26,901 nt of DNA from a virus: IMG/VR virus record IMGVR_UViG_3300040960_000911, positions 1 through 26,901 of that record. One strand, 5' to 3'. The notes beneath the pieces were generated by a model that worked only from the letters and a program-made list of their open reading frames with translations, searched no databases and had not been told where the DNA came from. Numbering within the stretch: the stretch's first letter is position 1; the number at the start of each line of letters is the position of its first letter. This document shows, piece by piece, positions 15,067 to 21,854 of this stretch. Position numbers and translations under genes: made by a program.

Positions 15067-15720
15067 TTACAGAACCCATTGATTTTCTACCCCCCCAAGT
15101 GCTTCTGTACAGATAGGAAATTGCTCGGCAAAGATTTTTTTACATTCTTTAGCAATATCCATATGCTCTTTTTGCGTTCCATTTTTTTCTCGGAGTGCAA
15201 TATATGTGATCCAAGACCTGCAACTACCTGCCATATAAAGACGGGTAGGAGTTGCCAGAGGAAGCACAAAGCGAGCACATTCCTTTGCAATTCCATCAGT
15301 GAGCATTTCTTGATATAGTTCCATACCTCTGGAAAAATAATCTTGCATCAACATTTGATACTTCTGAACTTTAAATTCATCAATATCATCAATAGAATTC
15401 TGACGGTTTTTTGTATCTTGACGACGAAGTTCAGGAAGAGGAATATTTGAACTCAACAAAGAACTATCGGCATACCGTTGTGAGAACTCTTGATATGTGA
15501 AACTACGGTGCCTCAGGATTTGAGCTGCTAGTCCACGGGTAGTCTCAATCTCAAGCGTCATGAATGCCTGCTCAAAGACGCTCCAATGCTGATGATTTAC
15601 ACAATACTTAAGAAGACCCGCAACCTTTGGATTCTCTTGGTTAGAGGGGTTGCTAACACGGGCAACATACCCCATAGTTTTTTCGGAATCAGGTGTAACA
15701 CTAATCAGACGAACATTCAT
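15067..15720 (-). CDS. thyX: FAD-dependent thymidylate synthase ThyX
   Basis: 217 aa, typical length. The ThyX signature RHR-x7-S is R70-H71-R72 to S80, with QRY (81-83) following. LATPTRLYMAGSCRSWITYIALR includes the other conserved nucleotide-binding arginines. It makes dTMP from dUMP using FAD, NADPH and methylene-tetrahydrofolate, so it links to NADPH from the zwf step. Good AGGA ribosome site before the ATG at 15720. The start lies inside the last 20 bases of the upstream gene. Confidence 0.95.
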   Translation of the reverse strand: MNVRLISVTPDSEKTMGYVARVSNPSNQENPKVAGLLKYCVNHQHWSVFEQAFMTLEIETTRGLAAQILRHRSFTYQEFSQRYADSSLLSSNIPLPELRRQDTKNRQNSIDDIDEFKVQKYQMLMQDYFSRGMELYQEMLTDGIAKECARFVLPLATPTRLYMAGSCRSWITYIALREKNGTQKEHMDIAKECKKIFAEQFPICTEALGGVENQWVL

Positions 15721-15904
15721 TTTGATTTCCTTTTTTAATTTGTTTACGACATTTTTTTACTTCTTTGAGTTCATCCTTAATCATTTGATAGGCATCCTCA
15801 GCAGATATCTTTCTTGCCATTTCCATGGCAGTAATCATTTCTACTCTAGTACCGAAATGTTTAAGTGCTTCTTCAAAGCAGTTTAAAGATTCATACATTC
15901 CCAT
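15701..15904 (-). CDS. Small conserved cyanophage protein, unknown function
   Basis: 67 aa, helical and charged, with a Lys-rich end (DELKEVKKCRKQIKKGNQ). No recognised motif. The ATG at 15904 has GAGG at seven bases and overlaps the previous stop by one base. It overlaps the thyX start by 20 bases, so the two are likely cotranslated. Lengths and pattern resemble other small cyanophage genes of unknown role. Confidence 0.72.
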   Translation of the reverse strand: MGMYESLNCFEEALKHFGTRVEMITAMEMARKISAEDAYQMIKDELKEVKKCRKQIKKGNQNECSSD

Positions 15905-16080
15905 TACGGTTCCTCATAGTAGTCTGGTTCATATTTCGAATCTGGAAGATTTACTGGATAACCGGGGAACAGTTCATATTCTCCAAGTACATTTTCTTCT
16001 TCCTGCTCAATCTCAATCTTAAGGAGTCGAACAAGAGATTCCATATTTTTGATAATGAGTGATACTTTTTCTTTGTTCAT
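15904..16080 (-). CDS. Small acidic protein, first gene behind a terminator/promoter element
   Basis: 58 aa from the ATG at 16080. An ATG at 16101 is also in frame, but the predicted transcription start (about 16095) falls after it, so 16080 is preferred. Residues 1-30 form a likely helix (EKVSLIIKNMESLVRLLKIEIE) and the rest is acidic and Pro/Tyr-rich, ending PDYYEEP. Function unknown. It leads the unit with the 67-aa gene and thyX. Confidence 0.65.
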   Translation of the reverse strand: MNKEKVSLIIKNMESLVRLLKIEIEQEEENVLGEYELFPGYPVNLPDSKYEPDYYEEP

Positions 16081-16101
16081 TTTCTTTTTAGAACCTCCCA
16101 T

Positions 16102-16130
16102 ATTTTACACAAAAAAAGAGGGTTCGTCAA
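16102..16130 (-). promoter_or_regulatory. Sigma70-type promoter inside a terminator hairpin (PeSL-like)
   Basis: TTGACG (16125-16130), a 17-base spacer, then TAAAAT (16102-16107). The -35 box fills the loop of the terminator at 16111-16140, and the spacer contains the descending stem and the T-run. The -10 box ends 21 bases before the ATG at 16080. The same arrangement recurs at 26045-26082. Confidence 0.68.
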
Positions 16131-16140
16131 GAACCCTCTT
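16111..16140 (-). terminator. Rho-independent terminator
   Basis: A perfect ten-base stem (AAGAGGGTTC with GAACCCTCTT) and five-base loop, followed on the minus strand by seven T. It lies 20 bases after the stop of the DUF4278-like gene and would end the unit that starts at 16614-16642. Confidence 0.88.
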
Positions 16141-16159
16141 CCATACGTTTACAAGTAAC

Positions 16160-16330
16160 TCACTTATTATAAGTATGGCCGCGATAGCAGAATGTACCGC
16201 GGGTTTCCTTGGGTTCATGACCACAGATGTTATACTCAATACCACGATAAGCAGTATGAGAAATCTGAGCGTCATGGAGAGCAGATTGCTTTTGAATCTG
16301 CGTTCTAATCATATTAAGTGTGTTAAGCAT
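16160..16330 (-). CDS. Small DUF4278-like protein
   Basis: 56 aa, started at the ATG at 16330 with AGGAG at good spacing. It contains two copies of the YRGxxY motif (AYRGIEYN and CYRGHTYN), the mark of the DUF4278 family common in cyanobacteria and their phages, plus two Cys and several His between and around them. Function unknown. It is the second gene of a small unit bounded by a promoter (16614-16642) and a terminator (16111-16140). Confidence 0.75.
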   Translation of the reverse strand: MLNTLNMIRTQIQKQSALHDAQISHTAYRGIEYNICGHEPKETRGTFCYRGHTYNK

Positions 16331-16370
16331 TAGTCTACTCCTAAAAGAATGGGATTGTTGCCCCGTTCCT

Positions 16371-16532
16371 TCAGTCGTTTGCGTCCCAATAACATTCAGG
16401 ATTTGACTCCTTCATTGTCTCAACTAACTCAATCCTAAGGGCATTACTAATGTTCTCATTTTTCTGCATACGCAGGATGATAGCATCAGTTTGCTGGCAG
16501 GTGAGAGTTGTATAGAATAATAGTTCTAACAT
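16371..16532 (-). CDS. Small conserved cyanophage protein, unknown function
   Basis: 53 aa from the ATG at 16532 (MLELLFYTTLTCQQTDAI...), ending ESNPECYWDAND. A longer in-frame start at 16586 would run into the leader hairpin. The first 15 residues are hydrophobic and could be a short signal or membrane stretch. Two Cys. The ribosome site GGAG is 12 bases away, rather far. First gene after the strong promoter at 16614-16642. Confidence 0.72.
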   Translation of the reverse strand: MLELLFYTTLTCQQTDAIILRMQKNENISNALRIELVETMKESNPECYWDAND

Positions 16533-16567
16533 GGGATGAACGAACTCCGTTCCGCGACTTACTTGCG

Positions 16568-16599
16568 TCCGATTCGCTATTCGCAAACAGCGAATCGGA
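16568..16599 (-). promoter_or_regulatory. Leader stem-loop just after a promoter start
   Basis: A perfect 11-base stem (TCCGATTCGCT with AGCGAATCGGA) and ten-base loop. It begins about eight bases after the predicted transcription start and lies 36 bases before the next gene. No T-run follows, so it is not a terminator; mRNA stabilisation or a binding site is more likely. Confidence 0.6.
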
Positions 16600-16613
16600 T
16601 GAACGTATGAGTC

Positions 16614-16642
16614 ATAATAGATCTCATATTTTATTTAGTCAA
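16614..16642 (-). promoter_or_regulatory. Strong sigma70-type promoter
   Basis: TTGACT (16637-16642), a 17-base spacer, then TATTAT (16614-16619), within the 200-base noncoding stretch between speD and the 53-aa gene. The rest of that stretch (16643-16732) is AT-rich, and I see nothing else in it apart from a weak AGGGT/ACCCT inverted repeat. Likely an early promoter read by host polymerase. Confidence 0.75.
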
Positions 16643-16732
16643 GTGGAGGGTAAAGTTTTGCTTCGACCCTACAGACCAAAAATTTGCTGGGATTTTTTTT
16701 CCGACTTTTTTGGATTTAAAAGTTGATTTTAG

Positions 16733-17059
16733 TCAGCGTTCAATATAACTTAGTGTATAATCGGTTGCACATAGTTGTTGGATAATAATATCACATCCAA
16801 TCTTTGGATTACAATCACCACAAGTAAAGATGTCAACCGCAGCATTTCCATCTTCAGGCCATGTATGAATACTAATATGACTTTCTGAAAGTAATGTTAA
16901 TACTGTTACGCCTTGAGGTTTAAACTTTTTATGGATGCTCTGAATGACTTGAGCACCACTAGCATAAGCAGCATTTTCTAATAGATCTGTCAAGATAGCA
17001 AGGTCATCTAAAAGTTTAAAAGGGCATCCATAGAGATTCAACAAATAATGCTTTCCCAT
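16733..17059 (-). CDS. speD: S-adenosylmethionine decarboxylase proenzyme SpeD
   Basis: 108 aa, slightly short for the prokaryotic class (about 115-130). LSESHISIHTWPE (58-69) contains the self-cleavage site Glu59-Ser60; Ser60 becomes the pyruvoyl group. His65 and Cys80 (FTCGDC) are the expected processing and proton-donor residues. The enzyme makes decarboxylated SAM for polyamines such as spermidine, which may help DNA packaging or host physiology. It is a common cyanophage metabolic gene. The nearest GGAGG is 14 bases from the ATG and could pair with a following CTCC. Confidence 0.93.
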   Translation of the reverse strand: MGKHYLLNLYGCPFKLLDDLAILTDLLENAAYASGAQVIQSIHKKFKPQGVTVLTLLSESHISIHTWPEDGNAAVDIFTCGDCNPKIGCDIIIQQLCATDYTLSYIER

Positions 17060-17254
17060 TTACAAAGGAGTATCCTCCGCTTCCTTAATAAGATTAGTTA
17101 TGTATGTTTCAGTTCCATTCAACTTTTTAACTTCATACAAAGAAGACTTCATGTATTTTTTTGCTTGTTTGTATTTTTTCAAGATTTTGTTGATCTCATT
17201 TTTATTAAGTTGAACTTCAATCTCAACTTTTTCATCCTTAAATCCTTCACTCAT
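17060..17254 (-). CDS. Small charged protein, unknown function
   Basis: 64 aa, Lys/Glu-rich and helical (KNEINKILKKYKQAKKYMKS). No motif recognised. Starts inside a four-base overlap with the previous gene and ends directly at the speD start, so it belongs to the same transcript. Confidence 0.65.
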   Translation of the reverse strand: MSEGFKDEKVEIEVQLNKNEINKILKKYKQAKKYMKSSLYEVKKLNGTETYITNLIKEAEDTPL

Positions 17255-17550
17255 TTTTTACTCTTCTTAGATTTATTTGTATTACCCCAGAGTTTAGGAT
17301 TTATAGTACCATATCCAAAATCTATTTTTTGAACAGCACCTTTCCCATATCTGTCATAATAAAGATCAAAAAGATCTGCGACTTTTTTACATCTTGTCAG
17401 ATCCATATGTTGTTCTCCATCTACAACATACCAAATCAATCGAGCATCATTTGGAAAAGATTTATCTTTTGCTTGTTCAATGGTCGTTTTTTCGAGAAGA
17501 ATCTGGCACCCATATGATGATGGGTCGCTTGGATTAATTTTATTTGCCAT
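17251..17550 (-). CDS. Conserved cyanophage hypothetical protein
   Basis: 99 aa. Its body contains RLIWYVVDGEQHMDLTRCKK and LFDLYYDRYGKG, with a Lys/Ser tail (NKSKKSKK). It looks like a small folded globular protein; I do not recognise the family. No ribosome site is seen before the ATG at 17550. The 23-base gap to the DUF6433-like gene is AT-rich. Confidence 0.68.
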   Translation of the reverse strand: MANKINPSDPSSYGCQILLEKTTIEQAKDKSFPNDARLIWYVVDGEQHMDLTRCKKVADLFDLYYDRYGKGAVQKIDFGYGTINPKLWGNTNKSKKSKK

Positions 17551-17573
17551 GAATACTATAAATCGGGTTTATA

Positions 17574-18167
17574 TTAAGAACGACCTCCCCATCGAATATC
17601 TGGATAAGCGTCTTTTACATTTTGCCAAGTAATTTTATACTTGTCAGTCAACTTCTTATCCTTTACTAAGCACAGAAGTTCTGCTTCACTTGGATGCAAT
17701 CCTTGAAGCATATTAATAAACATAGTCTCTCTACGAATAGATGACAATGTTTTGTTGCCATTTTTTACAAAGTTATAAAGTTTATCGTACTCATTTCTCA
17801 ATGAAGTTTTTCCTTGACGAATATCGCCATCAACTCCATTATATCCAACACCTTTTCCTTGTCCACTAAGTTGTCTATTAACAGAATCAGAAAGAGTGCC
17901 TCCAACTGAACTCATTTCTTTGATATCTGCATAAGGAACTTCTCCAGGAGGAAGAAGACTGATTACAGAATCATCAAAGTTCCAAATAAAAAGAGATACA
18001 AGAGCATTGTTACGATACTCTTGTAGATATTGGATTTTTTTGCTGGCACTCCTTTGATTGCTTACTAGTTCTAGAATCTCATGCTGAAAACAGTTTGAAT
18101 CTAGACTGGTAGGTTGTATCGCTGGTTTTCTTCGGTTAGTCTTCGTCGTCGTAGTCTTCTGTGTCAT
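17574..18167 (-). CDS. DUF6433-like cyanophage protein
   Basis: 197 aa from the ATG at 18167, which has GAG at seven bases; ATG 18173 and TTG 18179 are also in frame. Residues about 30-80 (EILELVSNQRSASKKIQYLQ, then FIWNFDDSVISLLPPGEVPY) and the C-terminal region (IRRETMFINMLQGLHPSEAE, then LVKDKKL and the end PDIRWGGRS) follow the pattern of a phage family annotated as DUF6433. The function is unknown. The N-terminus is Thr/Lys-rich and reads over the end of the previous gene by 32 bases. Confidence 0.72.
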   Translation of the reverse strand: MTQKTTTTKTNRRKPAIQPTSLDSNCFQHEILELVSNQRSASKKIQYLQEYRNNALVSLFIWNFDDSVISLLPPGEVPYADIKEMSSVGGTLSDSVNRQLSGQGKGVGYNGVDGDIRQGKTSLRNEYDKLYNFVKNGNKTLSSIRRETMFINMLQGLHPSEAELLCLVKDKKLTDKYKITWQNVKDAYPDIRWGGRS

Positions 18168-18360
18168 TGTCATTCTCAAAACGTACTGCTAGGATTTCAT
18201 CTGGAATAATGTTGCCATCCTGATCAAAAAACTCGGGATGCATGTTGATCGGTTGGTGCTCCAAATAAGTTCTATTTGCGATCCAACCTACTATACCACC
18301 AACTAAAAAGAATAGCAAGGTCATCATTACAGACATGGTGAGTATTAATGCTTGTTCCAT
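18136..18360 (-). CDS. Small membrane protein, one transmembrane helix
   Basis: 74 aa. Residues about 5-27 (LILTMSVMMTLLFFLVGGIV) form one membrane helix, followed by a soluble tail (HPEFFDQDGNIIPDEILAVRFE) that ends very acidic. GGGAG is placed seven bases before the ATG. Similar short N-anchored proteins are common in cyanophages; role unknown. The 3' end overlaps the next gene. Confidence 0.75.
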   Translation of the reverse strand: MEQALILTMSVMMTLLFFLVGGIVGWIANRTYLEHQPINMHPEFFDQDGNIIPDEILAVRFENDNDTEDYDDED

Positions 18361-18377
18361 TTTATTTCTCCCGAGAG

Positions 18378-18593
18378 TTACTTTGATTTTTTAATATCAA
18401 GTTCTAGGTTAAAGTTAAAATGAATCTCTCTTCCGAAGAGAGATATCATCTTACCAAACCTAACTTGAAAGGTTTTAGGCTTAGGTGATTCCCTCCTGTT
18501 CCGTTTTAGCATTAACTCAAATCCTTTATTAATCTCTAAAGGATCATCTGTATTATTTAGTTGCTTTTTTTCGTCTTCCTCTCCTCTTCTCAT
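18378..18593 (-). CDS. Small basic protein, unknown function
   Basis: 71 aa from the ATG at 18593, which has GGAGA at good spacing; the ATG at 18611 lacks one. The N-terminal half is charged, and the C-terminal half (FQVRFGKMISLFGREIHFNF, then NLELDI) is beta-like. No family recognised. It overlaps the end of the 132-aa gene by 41 bases. Confidence 0.6.
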   Translation of the reverse strand: MRRGEEDEKKQLNNTDDPLEINKGFELMLKRNRRESPKPKTFQVRFGKMISLFGREIHFNFNLELDIKKSK

Positions 18594-18951
18594 AGTTGTA
18601 CTTCTCCGCATCTTCTAGTATTTCACTAAGATAGTTTTTAATTTTTCTTGCCTGAGGTTTAGGAATATGTCCATATCCCTCACGAAGTTGTTTATGTTGT
18701 TCGTCAGAACCACCTTTAATATATTCCTCAAGATCATTAATCATATAAGAAATACTTTGTGCAGTTTCACTTAAAATAAACTCTTCTACTTCTCGTTTTA
18801 AAGTTTTACGAACCTTCAAATAATCATAAAACTTCATGACAAACTTTCCCTCAAAAGCGTAATCAATAGATTTTTCTACGTCGTAATACACTTCCTGTTC
18901 CACATTTAAAAAAGGTTGTTTTCTTTTATATATTTGATTGTTTGCGTACAT
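18553..18951 (-). CDS. Helical hypothetical protein
   Basis: 132 aa, mainly helical, with acidic stretches and a very basic end (KRRGRRKKATK). No enzyme motif. The ATG at 18951 overlaps nrdC by 46 bases and lies directly against a GGAGG, closer than normal. A later non-ATG start near residue 15-17 (before VEQEVYYDVEK) is possible. Confidence 0.62.
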   Translation of the reverse strand: MYANNQIYKRKQPFLNVEQEVYYDVEKSIDYAFEGKFVMKFYDYLKVRKTLKREVEEFILSETAQSISYMINDLEEYIKGGSDEQHKQLREGYGHIPKPQARKIKNYLSEILEDAEKYNYEKRRGRRKKATK

Positions 18952-19142
18952 CCTCCAAGTGGATTTCCATTTAGAAGTACTTGAGGGAAAGTAGCACCAG
19001 TCCCAAACTTAGAATAAAAATCCTCTCTAGTAAAATCTTTATCTAAATCATAGGTCAAATACTCAATATTTGCAAGCGTTAATACCTTTTTTATCTGATC
19101 ACAATAATAACATCCATTTTTAGTGTAAATAACAAAGTCCAT
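18906..19142 (-). CDS. nrdC: Glutaredoxin
   Basis: 78 aa. The active site CYYC is at C11 and C14, TFPQV (51-55) supplies the cis-Pro, and GGCTQTIKYI (63-72) is the glutathione-binding loop. This is the compact single-domain glutaredoxin seen in T4-like phages, where it reduces ribonucleotide reductase. It fits the nucleotide-synthesis theme with thyX and zwf. Five bases separate it from the gene upstream. Confidence 0.92.
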   Translation of the reverse strand: MDFVIYTKNGCYYCDQIKKVLTLANIEYLTYDLDKDFTREDFYSKFGTGATFPQVLLNGNPLGGCTQTIKYIKENNLF

Positions 19143-19147
19143 AATAG

Positions 19148-19477
19148 TTAATCAACTGCATTTAAATGTGATATCTTGTAGTAAGTTCCACTCTTATTAT
19201 TTTTTTGGAACTTTATTCCAACACCAAGGGGTTGCTCTACCATTTCATCAACGTTCCACTTGTATAAGAAACTAGTGACTTCTACGATTTGATTATGAGT
19301 TCCTTTATGACCTGGGTTATTGATCCTATACTTTTTATTCAACTCAATATCATGATAGGTAACAATGCCAGGCTTATCTTCTTGTTTAAACCTACATCTT
19401 TCAATAAGTTCTAATGATTTTCTAAGATCAAACTCTTCAACCTGTTCATCAGTAATCTTTTCTGAAAGTTTTGCCAT
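19148..19477 (-). CDS. Hypothetical cyanophage protein
   Basis: 109 aa from the ATG at 19477 (MAKLSEKITDEQ...). The reading frame is open upstream to a TTG at 19540, but that part has an unlikely composition and contains a late-promoter-like box. The protein has a charged helical start and a beta-rich end (GTHNQIVEVTSFLYKWNVDE, then LGVGIKFQKN). Function unknown. Confidence 0.65.
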   Translation of the reverse strand: MAKLSEKITDEQVEEFDLRKSLELIERCRFKQEDKPGIVTYHDIELNKKYRINNPGHKGTHNQIVEVTSFLYKWNVDEMVEQPLGVGIKFQKNNKSGTYYKISHLNAVD

Positions 19478-19502
19478 TTTTTTAAAAAAGGGACGATAAA
19501 AA

Positions 19503-19510
19503 TATTTATT
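19503..19510 (-). promoter_or_regulatory. Late promoter-like box (AATAAATA)
   Basis: One mismatch from TATAAATA, 25 bases before the preferred ATG at 19477, in the noncoding gap after zwf. The spacing is like the other late boxes. Weak on its own, because the region is AT-rich. Confidence 0.35.
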
Positions 19511-19552
19511 ACATCGTTGCCCTAATACGAGCATAATCAAATACTTTTTCGT

Positions 19553-19591
19553 TTACTCATTCGGTTTCCATTCCCTCATTCCTACTTTCAT
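19553..19591 (-). other. Twelve-codon ORF with strong ribosome site after zwf
   Basis: TAGGAGGATCT directly precedes an ATG that opens a 12-codon frame (MKVGMREWKPNE, then TAA). The stop overlaps an ATG of another seven-codon frame. After the TAA, the first frame stays open into the 109-aa gene. It could be a leader peptide, or a start region cut off from the 109-aa gene by one stop codon. I cannot tell which. Confidence 0.3.
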
Positions 19592-19599
19592 AGATCCTC

Positions 19600-20931
19600 C
19601 TACTTAAGTTTTAATGGATAATCCCATTTAGTAATGAGATTAGTTTTACATTCTGGTCCCCAAAGACCGCTATGGTATACATAAGGCACTGTTCTTATAG
19701 GACATCTATCACCCTTACATAAAAGATCATCAACTATTCTCCAAGATTCCAACACTTCCTCAGAATGTACAAAGTGAGATTGATCTTTATTAATTGCATC
19801 ATAAAGAAGTTTTTCATAACCATCAACAGATTTTTCAAGTGGGTAATGATATTGTAATATTGCTGGTTCAACATAATCATTTAGACCAGGAGCTTTAATA
19901 TCAATCCGCATATCCAAATGAGGATCTGGTTGCAATCTCATAACAATACGATCATTACAATCATGACCTTCAAATAATGTTTGTGGTGGTGATTTAAATT
20001 TAATAATAACTTCAACACAATCAACAGGCAGTTTTTTACCTGTCATAAAATGAAATGGAACTCCTTCCCATCTCCAGTTATCAATATAAAGATCACCAGC
20101 AACAAAAGTTGGAGTGATAGAACTTTGATCTACACCATCTTCATCTTTATATCCAATGTACTGCCCACAAACAAGTCTTTGTCCAAGTCTAGTTGCAGCA
20201 AGAACTTTTGTTTTTTCCCTGCGAATTTCTCTCGCATCAATTTTGCATGGAGGTTCCATAGCAATCAATGCAAGAACCTGTAGCAAATGGTTCTGTAACA
20301 TGTCTCTGACAACTCCAGCACCCTCATAGTACTGTGAACGACCTTCACAACCAATGGTTTCGGTAGCAAAGATTTGAACTTCTTCTATGTACTGCCTGTT
20401 CCATAGAGGTTCCAATAATATATTGCTAAAACGGGTGGCAAGGATATTATTAACAGTATCTTTACCAAGATAATGGTCAATGCGATAGACTTGTTTCTCG
20501 CGTAAATGTCCAGCCACCACAGATGATAGACGATTAGCAGATTGAAGATCGTAACCAAAGGGTTTTTCGATAACCACACGGGATGTTTCTGGGTCATTTA
20601 ACTTACCTGCTTTTTTTAGATTGGTAACCGCATCGCCATACCTTTCTGGTGGAACAGAGAGGAAATAAGTTGTATCTTCATAGTCACCTAGATTTTTCAA
20701 AGACTTGATTGTTGAAAGATCAGATGATTGATAATCTAAATGATACATAAAATCTTCAGGATATTCACCTAAAGATTCTTTCCACGCCTTTACTCCTGGA
20801 TCTCTTCTTGCAGAACCTACAATCACAAGATCCTTTGGTAAAAGATTTTTCTTATGAAGATTATAAAGTGCAGGAATAAGTTTTCGTTTACATAAATCTC
20901 CAGTAGCACCAAAGATAACTAACCCTTTCAT
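19600..20931 (-). CDS. zwf: Glucose-6-phosphate dehydrogenase
   Basis: 443 aa, shorter than host Zwf (about 500). NADP-binding GATGDL (8-13), EKPFG (122-126) and the substrate-binding/catalytic RIDHYLGK (150-157) are all present. It oxidises glucose-6-phosphate to 6-phosphogluconolactone, giving NADPH, the entry step of the oxidative pentose-phosphate pathway. With phage CP12 and TalC it should redirect carbon to ribose and NADPH for phage DNA. GGGAGG ten bases before the ATG is a strong ribosome site. The start overlaps the ptox remnant (ATGA). No gnd follows inside the window. Confidence 0.95.
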   Translation of the reverse strand: MKGLVIFGATGDLCKRKLIPALYNLHKKNLLPKDLVIVGSARRDPGVKAWKESLGEYPEDFMYHLDYQSSDLSTIKSLKNLGDYEDTTYFLSVPPERYGDAVTNLKKAGKLNDPETSRVVIEKPFGYDLQSANRLSSVVAGHLREKQVYRIDHYLGKDTVNNILATRFSNILLEPLWNRQYIEEVQIFATETIGCEGRSQYYEGAGVVRDMLQNHLLQVLALIAMEPPCKIDAREIRREKTKVLAATRLGQRLVCGQYIGYKDEDGVDQSSITPTFVAGDLYIDNWRWEGVPFHFMTGKKLPVDCVEVIIKFKSPPQTLFEGHDCNDRIVMRLQPDPHLDMRIDIKAPGLNDYVEPAILQYHYPLEKSVDGYEKLLYDAINKDQSHFVHSEEVLESWRIVDDLLCKGDRCPIRTVPYVYHSGLWGPECKTNLITKWDYPLKLK

Positions 20932-21086
20932 GATTCTAGTCCTCCCATTGCCGTATTCAGAAACGCAAAATAGGGTGCCCGAGCAATCTCATCAAGCACC
21001 CAAAAACGTTGATAGTTTCTTCCTCTATAGAGGAAGTCGATGATTGCGATAGTAATGTTTAGTATTACTTCGTTAAACTTTTGCAT
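20928..21086 (-). pseudogene. ptox: N-terminal remnant of plastoquinol terminal oxidase (PTOX)
   Basis: 52 aa frame. Residues about 14-43, including DFLYRGRNYQRFWVL and DEIARAPYFAFL, match the start of the PTOX/alternative oxidase core (LYRDRDYARFYVLETIARVPYFAFL in the plant and algal family). The match ends exactly there and runs into an unrelated short tail (NTAMGGLES) that contains the zwf ribosome site. Full PTOX needs four helices with six iron ligands, so this piece cannot be an oxidase. The position equal to the first ligand Glu (VLET in PTOX) is Asp here. Intact ptox is a known cyanophage gene that relieves electron pressure. It overlaps talC by 14 bases and zwf by 4. It might still be translated to couple zwf to talC. 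Confidence 0.78.
20973..21036 (-). repeat. Two inverted repeats inside the ptox remnant
   Basis: CTTCCTCTATAGAGGAAG (21019-21036) is a perfect 18-base palindrome. GGGTGC and GCACCC (20973-20978 and 20996-21001) can form a six-base stem with a 17-base loop, followed on the minus strand by TATTTTG. Both could fold in the mRNA between talC and zwf. A weak terminator or processing site is possible. Confidence 0.5.
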
Positions 21087-21723
21087 TTACGGATTCCCAA
21101 TCTTTGTTAAAGATCTCAAGTCCCTTGTCAGTAAGAATATGATCATACATATCATTAAATACTTTTGGTGGCATCGTAACTACCTGAGCACCATTATACC
21201 AAGACCGTACTGCTCTATGTACACTGCGGATTGATGCAGATAGAACTTGTGTCTTGACTCCATGAACTCGATAGACTTCAGAAATACCCCGTATAACTTC
21301 AAGTCCAGCAATAGATTGATCATCAAGTCTTCCAACAAAAGGAGATACATAATGAGCTCCTGCTTTAGCAGAAAGAACTGCTTGAGCAATGTTAAAGATT
21401 AATGTAACGTTTACCTTAATCCCTTCTCTAGAGAGTGCTCTACATATGTGTAAACCTTCTCTAGTACAAGGAACTTTGATAGTTGCAACAGATCCAAACT
21501 CTTGTGCTAGTTTGTATCCTTCGCAATACATTTGTTCAAAATCACCAACAACTTCCATGCTAATGTCTTGAACACCAATGTCTTTAATATGTTGGTAAAC
21601 ATCTCTGGGATCTTTACCACTCTTCATGATTAGTGTGGGATTAGTAGTGACACCATCTACTAATCCAGTATCAAAATATTTTTCAATCAGTTGAGTGTCA
21701 GCGGTATCTAAAAAGATTTTCAT
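21073..21723 (-). CDS. talC: Transaldolase, small TalC/FSA-type
   Basis: 216 aa, the length of the small TalC/fructose-6-phosphate-aldolase-like transaldolases found in cyanophages, not of the larger host TalB. FLDTADTQLIEKY at the start, DGVTTNPTLI (23-32) and ATIKVPCT with Schiff-base Lys83 are all in place. It moves a three-carbon unit between sugar phosphates in the pentose-phosphate pathway. The ATG overlaps the previous small gene (ATGA) and there is no obvious ribosome site, so coupling is likely. Followed by the ptox remnant and zwf. Confidence 0.94.
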   Translation of the reverse strand: MKIFLDTADTQLIEKYFDTGLVDGVTTNPTLIMKSGKDPRDVYQHIKDIGVQDISMEVVGDFEQMYCEGYKLAQEFGSVATIKVPCTREGLHICRALSREGIKVNVTLIFNIAQAVLSAKAGAHYVSPFVGRLDDQSIAGLEVIRGISEVYRVHGVKTQVLSASIRSVHRAVRSWYNGAQVVTMPPKVFNDMYDHILTDKGLEIFNKDWESVNAKV

Positions 21724-21854
21724 GGATTATGATTTTTATTTGATTTGATTTGATTATAACCCCAGATGGCTAAGGTGCCGATTCCTAAACCAGCAATACA
21801 ACAAAGAAACATATGGAATAAATGCTCCAACGTAGTGTGATCAGCGTGATTCAT
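21720..21854 (-). CDS. Very small membrane protein upstream of talC
   Basis: 44 aa from the ATG at 21854. His-rich start (MNHADHTTLEHLFHM), then one membrane helix (FLCCIAGLGIGTLAIWGY) with a Cys pair, and a short basic tail. It overlaps both neighbours (one base upstream, ATGA with talC), which supports real translation. Function unknown. A link to the thylakoid membrane is speculation. Confidence 0.62.
   Translation of the reverse strand: MNHADHTTLEHLFHMFLCCIAGLGIGTLAIWGYNQIKSNKNHNP

Noticed and set aside
16049-16333. Plus-strand 94-aa frame
   Set aside because: It runs through the terminator hairpin and opposite the DUF4278-like gene, and has no ribosome site.
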